This document shows, piece after piece, positions 11,155-20,690 of a DNA stretch of 64,000 nt; the first letter of the stretch is position 1; every line of letters starts with the position of its first letter. Position numbers and translations under genes: made by a program. The notes under the pieces were generated by a model. The model was not told the DNA's origin and did no database searches. It was given only the letters and a program-made list of their open reading frames with translations. Source of the DNA: Paramacrobiotus metropolitanus (Eukaryota; Tardigrada; Eutardigrada; Parachela; Macrobiotidae). The DNA is taken from positions 186,001 through 250,000 of the forward strand of contig NW_026570268.1 of NCBI RefSeq assembly GCF_019649055.1, in the 5' to 3' direction.

Positions 11155-12181
11155 CTTCGTTCTGTATGGAGTGTGGCTCGGATATCCATCTGTGAAGTCT
11201 GCGTCAATGCTTGGCTGATCGTGTCTATGTGAGCACGAGCCAGTTTTGCTTGTTGGCGCAATTCCGCTTCAGTTCTGCCGTTAGTGTTGATTTCTTGGAC
11301 AACCGCAAAAGGTGGAGGCATCGACGTTACGACCTGTGTGGCCGTCGTCGAGGCAGGCACTTGTTGACTCTGTCCTCCTACCTGACTTCTATGCTGGTTC
11401 AGCCGGTTCATTAAGTGGGTCGTCACGTTCGGATCCATCCAGAGATTCTGTTGTCTGGGCTGTCCGAGGTGGGTCGGCGAGATCGGTGGAGTAAGCAGTA
11501 CTGGCCTTGGTGGCGAGATTGTGCCATCCGGGCTGACCATACTCATCGTTGCGATCGTCATAGGTGAGGGTGGCATTCCGGGCGTAGGCGGAACTGCTAC
11601 GAATCGCATCGGTGGTGGGTATGCGAAACTATTCGGCGCCAATGTGGGCGTCGTATAGATCGGGCCCGCTGTGTAAGCCATTCCTGGCGCCATTGTGGGC
11701 ACCGTATAAATCGTTACGGGCGTGTTCGCCATCCCTGGCATCACTGTAGGTGTCGGGTAAGTTGCTCCGGTCATCATTGTTGATGCCGAGCTGGGCGGTC
11801 CGACTATTGTAGTCGGTACTGACCACTGCTAAGGTGGCATTTGACCATGTGGGCCTGCTGCCGATGCCGGAGTCATCTGACTCGTTCCAGTTCCGAGGTT
11901 CCACAGACAGCCTGTGTTTCGACTGCTGTGTTCGGTGGCAGAATTTGGGGCGGTATCGTTCCACGTTGGGGCCCGACCGTAAAACCTGCTAACACATTAG
12001 CTGTTACGTTAGCTTGAGGATTGTCTACCTGCGGTAATGGCGTCTGTGTGGCCGACCGCGAATTGTCCGATCGTGATGTCGAGCGATGAGTCGGGTAGGG
12101 CTGTGATCGGTTCGATCCGCTACCACTGTGTCCACTGTTCGATCCGCTGGAAGGTGGGTCGTGTCGGTGACGACCTGACAT
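11118..12181 (-). CDS. Post-pol region A: start of the second cistron, P/T-rich
   Basis: An ATG at 12,179-12,181 lies 10 bases after a strong 3' splice acceptor. The first part (12,181-11,873) is S/R/N/Q-rich. After a one-base frame change the frame 11,777-11,118 continues, with repeated short P-T-(L/M)-A-P and G-M-A units and proline-rich stretches, then a helical segment near 11,290-11,200. The final codons after about 11,180 are out of frame relative to region B. The segment looks intrinsically disordered and without enzymatic motifs. Position, splice signal and ATG context together suggest this is where translation of a spliced post-pol message would begin. Confidence 0.5.
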
Positions 12182-12190
12182 TGTTGCTTG

Positions 12191-12222
12191 CTGTCAAGGA
12201 AAGGAAATACGGCGCGTTAGAA
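12191..12222 (-). promoter_or_regulatory. Candidate branch point and 3' splice acceptor for a post-pol mRNA
   Basis: On the minus strand TTCTAAC (12,222-12,216) is followed, 26 bases from its branch A to the AG, by a tract TTTCCTTTCCTTGACAG ending at 12,191. An ATG follows at 12,181. This matches the metazoan branch point, polypyrimidine and acceptor arrangement closely. It sits exactly between the pol stop (12,350) and the next open frame, as env acceptors do in retroviruses and errantiviruses. Splicing itself is inferred. Confidence 0.55.
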
Positions 12223-12349
12223 TTCTACCAACTCCCGTACATTCAACTGAAGATGTTCCGGTCGACTGAAGAGATTCCATTTCGACACCAAAGGTCCATC
12301 TATACCTAGCTACTGTTAAGCTATCTAAAATTTATTCTAAGTTTTACAC

Positions 12350-14719
12350 CTATGGCCCTATGACTGAGTCTGTTCTGTTGTGACTGCTGTTTTGGGTGTC
12401 TTGGTTTTTGCTGTTTTGACTGGTTTCTCCGAGTCTGCCCGTCCTTCGGATATTCGGTTCGAGGATTTCTTTATGGGCTTCATCTTCAGCAACTTCAGTT
12501 TCCTCCAGCATCTGTTGTGCCGTCAGCTTCGGTTTCTTAACTGTCCCATACTTCCGTTTCGGCTTAGTCGGTTGGACTGCCTGGTCGGCTGCTTCGACTT
12601 CAGTGGTCGGCGCCGGTATATTCGGTAAATCGACCTTCCGCTTTGTGTACTTCCGCTTGGGCTTAGTCGGTTGGACTGCCGGGTCGGCTACAACGACCTC
12701 TGTGGTCGGTGCCGACGAGTCGGTTTTCTTAACCGTTCCCTTCTTCCGAGCTGGCTTCGTCACCGGCTTCGGTTCCTCTGTAGGTTGGTTGGCTGGGTGA
12801 ACCGGCGTTTCCGACTTGTCTTCCGACTCCTTCGGTTTCTCCATGGTCGGCTGAGCTCTGTTTTCAGTTTCGTCCAAGGTCGGGGTTGGTTCGGCAGCTA
12901 TCACATCTTGGTTCTGAAGTTCTTTCAGTGCAGGTGTCTCGAAGTCGGTCGGAGGTTTCTTCCGAGGTCGACCTCGTTTCGTCTTGGCCGTCGATTCGGC
13001 TCTATCCGTATTGTTAGTCGGATCCGAAGATTTTTCGACGGTTTCTTGCGGTTTCTTCTTCGGCTTCCAAATAGCTTTCCCTTCTGTCGGGTCGGCTACC
13101 GGGCCAGTTGACCGAGTTGCTGGTCGACTTGTCTCGACTCGGCAATGCTTAACTCGGTCGACGGCTACCGTATCTTCACGTCCGTCTTCGCATTGAAGGA
13201 GTAAATTGTTAGGGCCAACATAGTTGATGACCGTCCAAACTCCGTCGTAGCGTTCCTTCCGAGTTGGATCCTTGGTCGGGAATTCCACCGTTACCTTATC
13301 CCTCGGTTTGAAGGTCGGATTCGACTTCTTCTTATTAGAGTGCTCGGCATTTCGTTCGAATGCTTCATCAATGTTGATGCGGGCAATCTCATGCGAGCGC
13401 TGAAGTCGTTCTTTTATCCGTCGGATGTATTGTTCCTTATCCGTGAAGGTTTCTGGTGTATTCGTTCCGGCCACTACGTCCTGTCGCATGGTCATTTCTC
13501 GACCATATAACATGTAGAACGGTGAGAACTTAGTCGCGGCGTGGACGGCTCGGTTCATTCCGCAGACGACGTAATCCAAGGCTCTGTGCCATCGGTGTCC
13601 GTCTTTTACGTCGCAGAACTTCCTTATTCCGTCCCAAATTGTCTGCATTTGCCGTTCTACTTGTCCTTGTCCTTCCGGATGATGGGCGGTTCCAAGTGTG
13701 TGTTGGATGCCAAAGATCCGTGCGACCTTAGCGAAAGTCTTCGCTGTAAAATGTGTCCCTCTGTCCGAGTGGATGAAGGTCGGCATTCCGTACTTCAGTA
13801 GGACATCTTTGACGAAGAACCTTTCAAATTCTCTCGCGGTGTTCGTCTTTGTTGCCCGGGCTACGGTGAACTTCGTCAGCTGGTCGGTTACCACTGCGAT
13901 ATACTGGTATCCCTTCGTCTCCGTCCGAGGAAGGGGACCTTTAAAGTATGCGTATATGCGATACCAGGCTTCACCAACCTCCGTCTTTTGGAGTTTACCC
14001 GGTGATGGGCATCTTTGCTTGTTCGTCATGATGCACTGGCGGCATTTCTCGATGTAGGCAATGGCGTCGCTATTCATTCTTATCCAGTAATAGCGCAGCT
14101 TCAATGCCTCGATCGTTTTCTCCCGTCCGAAGTGGTTTCCGGTTTTTTCGTCATGGAGCGATCGGATGATTCGATTGCGCATAAAGAGTGGTACGACGAA
14201 GCAACGTTCCAACTTTGTGTTGATCGTCTTCAGTCTGTACAATACTCCTTGCGCCATCTGATAGTGTTCCAGATGCTTCGACTTGTGGTCGAGTTTCTCT
14301 GGATTTTCCAGTTCATCAATGATTTTGCGTAGCTGCGGGTCTCGCAATTGCGCTTTCCGAAGTTCCGTGTTCGGTTCGGGTGGAGGTGAGAGTGTCTCTT
14401 CGACTTCCAACTCGTCATCCCCCGCCGTGTTGACGGTCCGAATGGTCGGTTCCGGTGTCTCCGGTGCTGGTATGTTAATGACTCGGACCTCTGTGGTACT
14501 CAAGTCATCCCAGTCGGTTATGACATTGCATCCGGGGAGAACCGGTGGCAGAGGGATTTTTGGTGGGTTTTCCTTATCCCTGTTCTTCTTCTTGGAGGCG
14601 TTCGCCTTCAGACGTCTAAGAGTCCGTACTGTACAGACCTTAACTTCGTCCTTGAAGTCCTCAAAGTTGGGGACTTGATCCAACTCTTCGTGTGGATCTT
14701 TGTCTTTACTGCGTTCCAA
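12350..14719 (-). CDS. pol: Integrase with long disordered C-terminal tail
   Basis: Catalyses insertion of the element's DNA into the genome. In order from the N-terminus: a charged leader, then an HHCC zinc-binding region (H-x-E-K...H, then C-R-Q-C near 14,050), then the catalytic core with D in V-V-T-D-Q (about 13,890), D in H-S-D-R-G (about 13,765) and E in G-Q-V-E-R-Q (about 13,665). A basic C-terminal region follows, and from about 13,130 to 12,350 a tail rich in K, P, T and E that contains repeated P-T-T-E-V and K-P-K-R-K-Y units and AT-hook-like R-G-R-P. The tail is unusually long for the family. The frame differs from RT by one base because of a 20-base duplication at 14,724-14,763, so the ORF start at 14,719 is not a real start. 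All catalytic residues are present. Confidence 0.85.
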   Translation of the reverse strand: MERSKDKDPHEELDQVPNFEDFKDEVKVCTVRTLRRLKANASKKKNRDKENPPKIPLPPVLPGCNVITDWDDLSTTEVRVINIPAPETPEPTIRTVNTAGDDELEVEETLSPPPEPNTELRKAQLRDPQLRKIIDELENPEKLDHKSKHLEHYQMAQGVLYRLKTINTKLERCFVVPLFMRNRIIRSLHDEKTGNHFGREKTIEALKLRYYWIRMNSDAIAYIEKCRQCIMTNKQRCPSPGKLQKTEVGEAWYRIYAYFKGPLPRTETKGYQYIAVVTDQLTKFTVARATKTNTAREFERFFVKDVLLKYGMPTFIHSDRGTHFTAKTFAKVARIFGIQHTLGTAHHPEGQGQVERQMQTIWDGIRKFCDVKDGHRWHRALDYVVCGMNRAVHAATKFSPFYMLYGREMTMRQDVVAGTNTPETFTDKEQYIRRIKERLQRSHEIARINIDEAFERNAEHSNKKKSNPTFKPRDKVTVEFPTKDPTRKERYDGVWTVINYVGPNNLLLQCEDGREDTVAVDRVKHCRVETSRPATRSTGPVADPTEGKAIWKPKKKPQETVEKSSDPTNNTDRAESTAKTKRGRPRKKPPTDFETPALKELQNQDVIAAEPTPTLDETENRAQPTMEKPKESEDKSETPVHPANQPTEEPKPVTKPARKKGTVKKTDSSAPTTEVVVADPAVQPTKPKRKYTKRKVDLPNIPAPTTEVEAADQAVQPTKPKRKYGTVKKPKLTAQQMLEETEVAEDEAHKEILEPNIRRTGRLGETSQNSKNQDTQNSSHNRTDSVIGP

Positions 14720-16827
14720 TGACCATCTCGACAGGGCGTCTGCAATCTCGACAGGGCGTCTGCATTGTCGCAGAATACACCCGGCTTATACTCAATGGTT
14801 ATGTCCCGTCCTTGTAAAGCCAGTGCCCATCTTGTTAGTCGAGGGTTGATGCCAGGTCGGTTCGACTCGCATCGGAGCAGGTTCTGCAATGCTCGGTGAT
14901 CCGTTCTTACGGTGAATGGTCCGTGGTCGATGAAGTGCTTAAATTTCTGCACGGCCCATACCACGGCCAAGCATTCCCATTCGGTAACTCCATAGTTGAG
15001 TTCCGGTCCTCGTAGGACTCTGCTGGCGTAGGCGATTGGATGATCGTCTTGTGAGATCACCGCGCCAAGTCCGGCTCCGCTTGCGTCACATTCGATGACG
15101 GTCTTTTTAGCCGGGTCGAACTTCGCCAGTACAGGTGCTTCTGTTAGCGCCTTCTTGATGTCGTTGAACTCAGCCGTGTCGGCTTCCGTCCAATCGAGCT
15201 TGATGTTCTTATCCTTCCGAAGGAGCTCGTACATTTTCGACGTCTTCTGAGCGTATCCTCGGATAAACTTCCGGTAGTAGTTGGCCAGTCCGAGGAACGA
15301 CCTGAGTTGCCGTTCAGTTCTCGGGTAGCTTTGTTCTGCAATACAGGCCACTTTCTCGTCATCGGTCTGGACTCCGTCTTTGCTGAGGACGTGTCCGAGG
15401 AACAGCAGTCTGTCCGTTCCGATCTCACATTTGGAGGGTTTGACGGTAAATCCAGCATCGCGGAGGCATTCGAGAGTTGCTCGGAAAGCCTCGAGGAAGT
15501 CTTCGAACGTTTTGCCGAAGAAGATGATATCGTCGATGTAGGCGAATACACCTTTCTTCCGAGCTGATGCTGTGATTTTATCCATATGCATCTGGAAACT
15601 TGCTGGTCCGTTGCAGACTCCAAACGGCATACGGTTAAATCTCCACATGCCTTCGGGTGTTACGAAGGTTGTGTAGTCCTTGGATTGTTCATCCATGGGA
15701 ATTTGCCAAAAGCCGGACTGACAGTCTACCTTGCCGTAGTAATCCATTCCGGCACATCGGTCCAGTAGCTCGTCCGGGTTCGGTAGTGGGTAGTTGTTCT
15801 TTTTCGTAACGGCATTCAACTTAATATAGTTGATGCAGAATCGTGTTCCTACCGTGCCGTCTCCGTTCCGTTTTGCGGCTAAGACGACGGGGAAGCTCCA
15901 TGCGGCCGATGACGGTTCAATGACTCCTTGGTCGAGCATCTCTTGCACGTGTTTTTGGATGAATTCACGTCCCTTCCAGCTTGTCCTGGTGGGGTTCATC
16001 TTAATCGGCTGCGCACCTTGGACATCAATGGTATGTGTTACCCCTTTGACGTCTCCGTAAGGTTTTTTCGAGGTCGGGAATACGGTCCGGTAATCCCATG
16101 CAACTGCCTTCAGTTTAGCTAGTTGCTCATCGGTTAAGTTTTTACCGAAGTTCATGGAGTCGATGATTCTCCGTCGCTCCTCCTGGGATTCGGCGTCTTC
16201 CTTTTCTACCTCAGCCGTGTTGACTCGTGCTTCTTCGACCTTCTGGTCGTCCGTCATCATAGTGAATGCTTCGGCTCGGCCCATCGGTGCACCCTTGCGT
16301 AGGGTGACTTCCCGATGAGTATGATTTGCCACCATGACGGTGAATCGTTTCCCGTCATGCTTTGTTACGCCGTCCATGAATTCGACTCCGTCTCGTTCGG
16401 GGTCGGACTCTCCTAGGTACATCAGTTTCTGGTCCGTGGATACTGGTACGTCCAGGACGACTTCTACCATGGTTACGGCTCGAGGGATGAGTTTGACCTT
16501 CCGTTGGGCCCGAACTCCTGTTGCCTCGAAAACTTCGAACTGGGGCTTTGGCTTCACCTCGCGTGTTGGGGGCCATGTCTTCGCCACTTTGTGTGGGAGT
16601 TCCCGTTCGACAAATTCGTTGTTTATGTCTGGTTCGTAGACATCGGCATATTGCATATGGCCGAGTCGTACGCCTTTCTTCAACACCTTCGTTTGGTGGG
16701 TCATGTTCTGTATGTTTATCCAGGCCGTGTCGACTTGAGGTCTGATGTCGATCTGGGCTTCAATTGGCCGAATAGGTCGGACTACCCGTTGTAGGGTAGA
16801 GAAGTAAATTCGTCTTCTCGGATCCAT
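14608..16827 (-). CDS. pol: Reverse transcriptase and RNase H
   Basis: Copies element RNA into DNA and removes the RNA strand. The first about 190 residues are a linker typical of the protease-RT junction. The RT palm/fingers then follow with the F-C-I-N-Y block (about 15,840), G-F-W-Q-I (about 15,710) and the Y-I-D-D active site (15,521-15,548). RNase H follows, with E-C-D-A-S-G (about 15,090), an E-W-E-C-L helix (about 14,975) and T-D-H-R (about 14,900). The real reading ends at N-A-D-A-L-S-R near 14,745; after that the open frame is shadow because of the 20-base duplication. The same frame is open upstream through 17,020-19,965 except for two stops, so this is part of one pol polyprotein. 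Confidence 0.88.
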   Translation of the reverse strand: MDPRRRIYFSTLQRVVRPIRPIEAQIDIRPQVDTAWINIQNMTHQTKVLKKGVRLGHMQYADVYEPDINNEFVERELPHKVAKTWPPTREVKPKPQFEVFEATGVRAQRKVKLIPRAVTMVEVVLDVPVSTDQKLMYLGESDPERDGVEFMDGVTKHDGKRFTVMVANHTHREVTLRKGAPMGRAEAFTMMTDDQKVEEARVNTAEVEKEDAESQEERRRIIDSMNFGKNLTDEQLAKLKAVAWDYRTVFPTSKKPYGDVKGVTHTIDVQGAQPIKMNPTRTSWKGREFIQKHVQEMLDQGVIEPSSAAWSFPVVLAAKRNGDGTVGTRFCINYIKLNAVTKKNNYPLPNPDELLDRCAGMDYYGKVDCQSGFWQIPMDEQSKDYTTFVTPEGMWRFNRMPFGVCNGPASFQMHMDKITASARKKGVFAYIDDIIFFGKTFEDFLEAFRATLECLRDAGFTVKPSKCEIGTDRLLFLGHVLSKDGVQTDDEKVACIAEQSYPRTERQLRSFLGLANYYRKFIRGYAQKTSKMYELLRKDKNIKLDWTEADTAEFNDIKKALTEAPVLAKFDPAKKTVIECDASGAGLGAVISQDDHPIAYASRVLRGPELNYGVTEWECLAVVWAVQKFKHFIDHGPFTVRTDHRALQNLLRCESNRPGINPRLTRWALALQGRDITIEYKPGVFCDNADALSRLQTPCRDGHWNAVKTKIHTKSWIKSPTLRTSRTKLRSVQYGLLDV
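14724..14763. repeat. 20-bp tandem duplication at the RNase H/integrase junction
   Basis: The 20 bases at 14,724-14,743 (beginning ATCTCGACAG) are repeated exactly at 14,744-14,763. Twenty is not a multiple of three, and the copy accounts for the change from the RT frame to the integrase frame. It is either a mutation in this copy or an assembly artefact. Confidence 0.85.
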
Positions 16828-17019
16828 TGGTTTGGCCGTCCGTACCTTGATCGAACATGTTGACCATGGTGGGAGAGAGACTCGTTCGCTGTTAAAGACA
16901 ACTTGTCGGTCTAACGCTTTCGTCTCTACGTACGGGTCCAGCTTTAAGTGGTGGACTTCTGGGCATTTGTTGTCCAGGTCCAGTTCTTCAATCGTCTTGA
17001 CTTTGGCGACTCGAGCCTT

Positions 17020-17844
17020 TCATGTGTTGAAATGCTCCGACTTCTGTTGGTCGGTCAAGTTAGCCAAGGTCGGTTGTTCCGTTGACAACCGCTGGATAAC
17101 AATATTTGGAGGTCGGAGATCGTCTTCCTCTGGCTTACCTCCTCCGAATTCCCACAGAATTTTAAGTTGGTCGAGTTCCTCCTGTTGTTCGGGGTCGACC
17201 GGCTTGGGCTGTTCGGTTTGTTCCGGTTGCTCGCCTATGAATTCTGTGTGAACTATAGACCGCAATGCTGTAGTTAGCCGGACGTCGTAGGTCGGTTCTT
17301 CGTCCTCCGATGACGAATCATCCGAGTCGTTTATGCTCGGTTTATCCGTCTTACAGTGTCGAATTGACAGATCGAATTCTTTGTCGTCATCTTCCTTGGA
17401 TTTTTCCGAAGGTCGGTTATCGGAGTCCGTGTCCGCCGAATCACTCGTGCTTTGTATGTCCGAGTCGTCCGACTGATAATCTTCGAATTCGACTTCCGAT
17501 CCGTTTTCGGGGTCGACTTCTGGCATGTTTTCGAATCCGACCTTTGTGGTCGGTTCGAGTCGGTCGACTTTATCCGTCGGTTGGGTAGGTCGACTCGCTC
17601 CGTCCTGATTCTCAAGGTCGACTGGCTGTGAGCCTATGTTGCTCAGCCATCGGGTGCTCGTCTGTTGGGGCTTCCGAAAGCGATCCACCTTCCGTTCCTG
17701 TTGCGGAGGCGACGGTGACGACGGTCTGTCGTCCGACCAAGTTAGGTCATAGTGAGCTTTTATTGCTCGTACTACCTCGTCAATATTGTCTTGACAGATA
17801 GCGCACCGATAGGTTTTATCGGTTTCTTCCAGGACTACGTTTTC
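17020..17844 (-). CDS. Pol linker region between protease and RT, with a C-x2-C...H motif
   Basis: This is in the same frame as the protease (upstream, separated by the TAG at 17,845-17,847) and RT (downstream, separated by the TGA at 17,020-17,022). The N-terminal part (about 17,800-17,740) contains C-A-I-C followed 12 residues later by H, a zinc-finger-like half site. The rest is a strongly acidic D/S/E-rich segment and a P-T-x-K-V-G type linker. It belongs to the polyprotein; no separate start with good context was seen. Long acidic inserts between protease and RT are not usual for Ty3/gypsy elements, so this is an added region of unknown role. Confidence 0.55.
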   Translation of the reverse strand, partial: ENVVLEETDKTYRCAICQDNIDEVVRAIKAHYDLTWSDDRPSSPSPPQQERKVDRFRKPQQTSTRWLSNIGSQPVDLENQDGASRPTQPTDKVDRLEPTTKVGFENMPEVDPENGSEVEFEDYQSDDSDIQSTSDSADTDSDNRPSEKSKEDDDKEFDLSIRHCKTDKPSINDSDDSSSEDEEPTYDVRLTTALRSIVHTEFIGEQPEQTEQPKPVDPEQQEELDQLKILWEFGGGKPEEDDLRPPNIVIQRLSTEQPTLANLTDQQKSEHFNT

Positions 17845-19965
17845 CTAAGGCTTCGCCGAGCTACTCGCAAACGTAACATTGGTTGGAGTGTGTGGCATAA
17901 GTGGTGGTAACGGTTTGAGAACTTGCCGCGTTATGGCAGTGTCCTCACCGTACCGTTGCCAAAATGCAGTTGTTGACGATTCTCCGTGCAACCTTACTCG
18001 CTGCATGTAGGCGAAGAGTTGAGAGCCTAGTTCCTGGCACGGCATTTCCAGCGGGGGTGGTATAGGAAGTCCGTATTCCATATACTGTCGATGGATCGGA
18101 ATTCGTTCGTCCTCCCATTCCCATGCTTCGTCCTCTATGTCGTTCATGAGGGCGATTACCGGTTCACACGTTTGTTGTGCGTCCAGTATCTGGTCGGGGG
18201 TTACCGCTCCGTTCTGTTGCAGAGTGGTCCCTATCTCCGACGTCCGTTGGTCGAGAAAGTGTCGAACTCCCGTGAACCAAGTTCGGTACTTTTGTCGTAC
18301 TTCCTCTCGGTTCATGGCATCCGCGTCAGCGGATGCCTCTGGTATCGGGATAGACTTCAATACAGTCCTGGCCGGTCGTAATGTACCGTCGCGTATCCGT
18401 CTCTGATAGTGCTCTATCACGTTATGGAGTGCTAGTTCCTCCAGCAGAGTGCGGTTCGTATCCCGGCAATCGCGGCAGATGTTACGTGTGGAGTTCGCCG
18501 GGTGATCAAGCCGACTAATCCGAACCTCGCTTCCTACCGTGTCCGGTGCCTCTGGTATCGGGATAGACTGCACTACCGTCATTCCTTCTGGTTGTTCCGG
18601 AATAGGAATCGGTGTCAGAATGAAGGTGAATTTCGAATGCAGGTAGTCGCATCCGAGTAGCACTGGGATGTCCGCTTCGGTCGGCTGGACGTGAAAAGTG
18701 TGATGGCTGGTAAAGCCCTGCATTGTTACAGGTGCCGTACAGCAATGAGACACTACGAAGGCGACTTGTCCGCCCACACCAAGTATTTTGGTGTAGTGTC
18801 CGAGAGGTTGCATCGTTAAGCCGTTCCTCTCGCAGAACCGCTGTTCGATGAGCGAAGTCTCCGCTCCGGTATCTAGCATCGCCAATGTGGGCGTGGATCC
18901 GACTTGGATTTCATGTGTCCAAGCTCGAACTGTCTTCGGTTTTTTGTGTGCTCCTTTTTTGAAGGTCACTTCCCGCACCGTTGGTTTGATGGGGATTAAC
19001 GACACCGGTCCGTGGTCGGCTGGCTGTTGAGTTGAACCTTGTGTGGATTCGACTCCGACTTCAACCACTTTTTGTACCTCAGGTCGGTTAGCTACTCCGT
19101 CCTCCGGTATTTCGGGGGTTCCGAACCGTTGTGCCTGTGCCAGTATCCGTTCCTCCATTGAGACTTCTGTTGGCCTCAATGTCGACCACATGTAGTCGAG
19201 GTTGAGGAATGTTCGAGAGCCAGCTACCGTTCTGGTCGGCTGCTCCTTTGGCTGGAAGAGGTCCGCTTCTCCCGGCCGAGAGTAAACGGGTGCCTGTGCT
19301 TCCAATGGGACTGTTTCCCACCTTTCGACTTCTTCCGATTCTTCGGTGAGGTCGATAGCTGCCATTGTTGCAGCGTATCTATCCGTTGCGCGTCCGGATG
19401 ATACATTGGGGAAGTTTCTGTTGCCCCGGTGCGTGGATCGGCGTCCCGGTCCTCCACGTCTTGGGCCTCGTCTGGGCTGCTCGGTTGAGTTTATCCTCAC
19501 CGGCAATCCGGTCCAACTTCCATGGCCGGGCCGTACTACGTCACTTTGTGTGACGGACGGCGCAGTCGCCTTGTTTGCGCTGCTTAGGTCGGGCAATTCC
19601 TGCGTTCCGACCTCCGACGTTTCAGCGCCAAGTTGATGCGCTGGGTCGGTTGCCTCGAGTGCTTGTTGCATCCCGGGCCAAGCTTCGACGGTGCCGTTGT
19701 TGACATACACGCCGAGCTGAGCGGCTAACTGCCGAGCCGTCTCGACCTCCTTTGTGGAGGCTGACATTGCTTTTGCAAAGTCATCTTCTGAACTATCGTG
19801 GTTCAGTCCGAGCAGTTGGAGGATGACTTCTATCTGTTGAGTGCCCTCCTCGATCGTCATGGGAAAGTTTAATTCGTTCCGGTAATTAAGCGGTTGGTTA
19901 GTCGGGTTATCCTTGTCCGGTGGTTCGGTCGGATGTTGGAGGTCGAATGAGTCACCTGAGCTCAT
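17845..19965 (-). CDS. pro: Retropepsin-type aspartic protease region
   Basis: Cleaves the element's polyproteins. The active site L-D-T-G-A-E-T-S lies at about 18,849-18,882, with the flap/hydrophobic strands after it and the second hydrophobic-G motif L-L-G-C-D-Y-L near 18,655. The protease domain covers only about 100 residues in the middle of a 706-residue frame. The N-terminal about 350 residues are helical at first and then disordered and G/R-rich. After the protease comes a C-R-D-C motif near 18,470 and a helical block. The ATG at 19,963-19,965 overlaps the TGA of the upstream Gag frame as ATGA, which permits re-initiation or a -1 shift. The frame ends in TAG at 17,845, after which the same frame stays open. 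Confidence 0.8.
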   Translation of the reverse strand: MSSGDSFDLQHPTEPPDKDNPTNQPLNYRNELNFPMTIEEGTQQIEVILQLLGLNHDSSEDDFAKAMSASTKEVETARQLAAQLGVYVNNGTVEAWPGMQQALEATDPAHQLGAETSEVGTQELPDLSSANKATAPSVTQSDVVRPGHGSWTGLPVRINSTEQPRRGPRRGGPGRRSTHRGNRNFPNVSSGRATDRYAATMAAIDLTEESEEVERWETVPLEAQAPVYSRPGEADLFQPKEQPTRTVAGSRTFLNLDYMWSTLRPTEVSMEERILAQAQRFGTPEIPEDGVANRPEVQKVVEVGVESTQGSTQQPADHGPVSLIPIKPTVREVTFKKGAHKKPKTVRAWTHEIQVGSTPTLAMLDTGAETSLIEQRFCERNGLTMQPLGHYTKILGVGGQVAFVVSHCCTAPVTMQGFTSHHTFHVQPTEADIPVLLGCDYLHSKFTFILTPIPIPEQPEGMTVVQSIPIPEAPDTVGSEVRISRLDHPANSTRNICRDCRDTNRTLLEELALHNVIEHYQRRIRDGTLRPARTVLKSIPIPEASADADAMNREEVRQKYRTWFTGVRHFLDQRTSEIGTTLQQNGAVTPDQILDAQQTCEPVIALMNDIEDEAWEWEDERIPIHRQYMEYGLPIPPPLEMPCQELGSQLFAYMQRVRLHGESSTTAFWQRYGEDTAITRQVLKPLPPLMPHTPTNVTFASSSAKP

Positions 19966-20690
19966 CGACCTTGGGCGTTTCCCGGGGAGTTACTCCGAGC
20001 CAACCCGTTGTTGGGTGGCGTCGAGTTCAATGATTGGCGGGGCGGCAACGGTTCTCTGTATGCCGGGGAACCTTGTTGGTTCCCACCGCTATTATTGCGG
20101 TTTCCGCCATTCCCCTGGCCGGGCGACCGGTTTCCGTTGCCGGGGCTACCCGAGCCACCAGCCTGTTGCTGGCGAAGGCGCGGTGGTGGCACAATGTCCC
20201 TCCAGAATGGATTCGCTGAGCCAATCGGGCCATTCGTCGAGTATCGGCGGTACCAATCATCGTACCACCGAAGGTTCGGATTGTTATCCGACCCATATAT
20301 GCAGCGCTACTCGTCATGGTTATTAAACATGCAGTGCCTGCACCTGAAGGTCTTGTCCTTCGTCCACTGGAGGAAGGCTGCCTCCATTTTGTCGACGTAT
20401 GTCATCGTTTGCCGAGCACTTTGTTGTGCTTGGGAAGGTCGGTTGCCTTGTTGGCCACCTCCTCCGCCGCGGTTAGGAAAGTTTCCCCGGCCACAATTCC
20501 CGCCGCCGCGTCCTTTTCCGCGACCGTAGCCTCCGCCGCCGTATCCTTGTGTAGGGTACTGGCCGTATGCGGAGTATCCTTGGTTGGAGTTCTGTCCTTA
20601 ACCGAAACCTGTGTTGTTTTGGTTACTGCCCGAGCTATAACCTGGGCCTCCGTAGTTGTTAACGGGGGTCCCAATTCCAGGTGCCGGGGG
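19962..20690 (-). CDS. gag: Nucleocapsid part of Gag, broken CCHC zinc knuckle
   Basis: The long Gag frame shifts by one base near 20,680-20,705 into a G/Y/N/Q/R-rich frame typical of an RNA-binding nucleocapsid tail. A C-x2-C-x4-H-x4-C zinc knuckle lies at about 20,300-20,335. A TAG (20,307-20,309) falls inside this knuckle, between its His and last Cys, and a TAA (20,598-20,600) lies upstream; the rest of the frame is open. The frame then runs on, G/N/S/P-rich, to the TGA at 19,962-19,964, which overlaps the protease ATG. Both stops may be mutations; leaky termination is possible but unproven. Confidence 0.65.
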
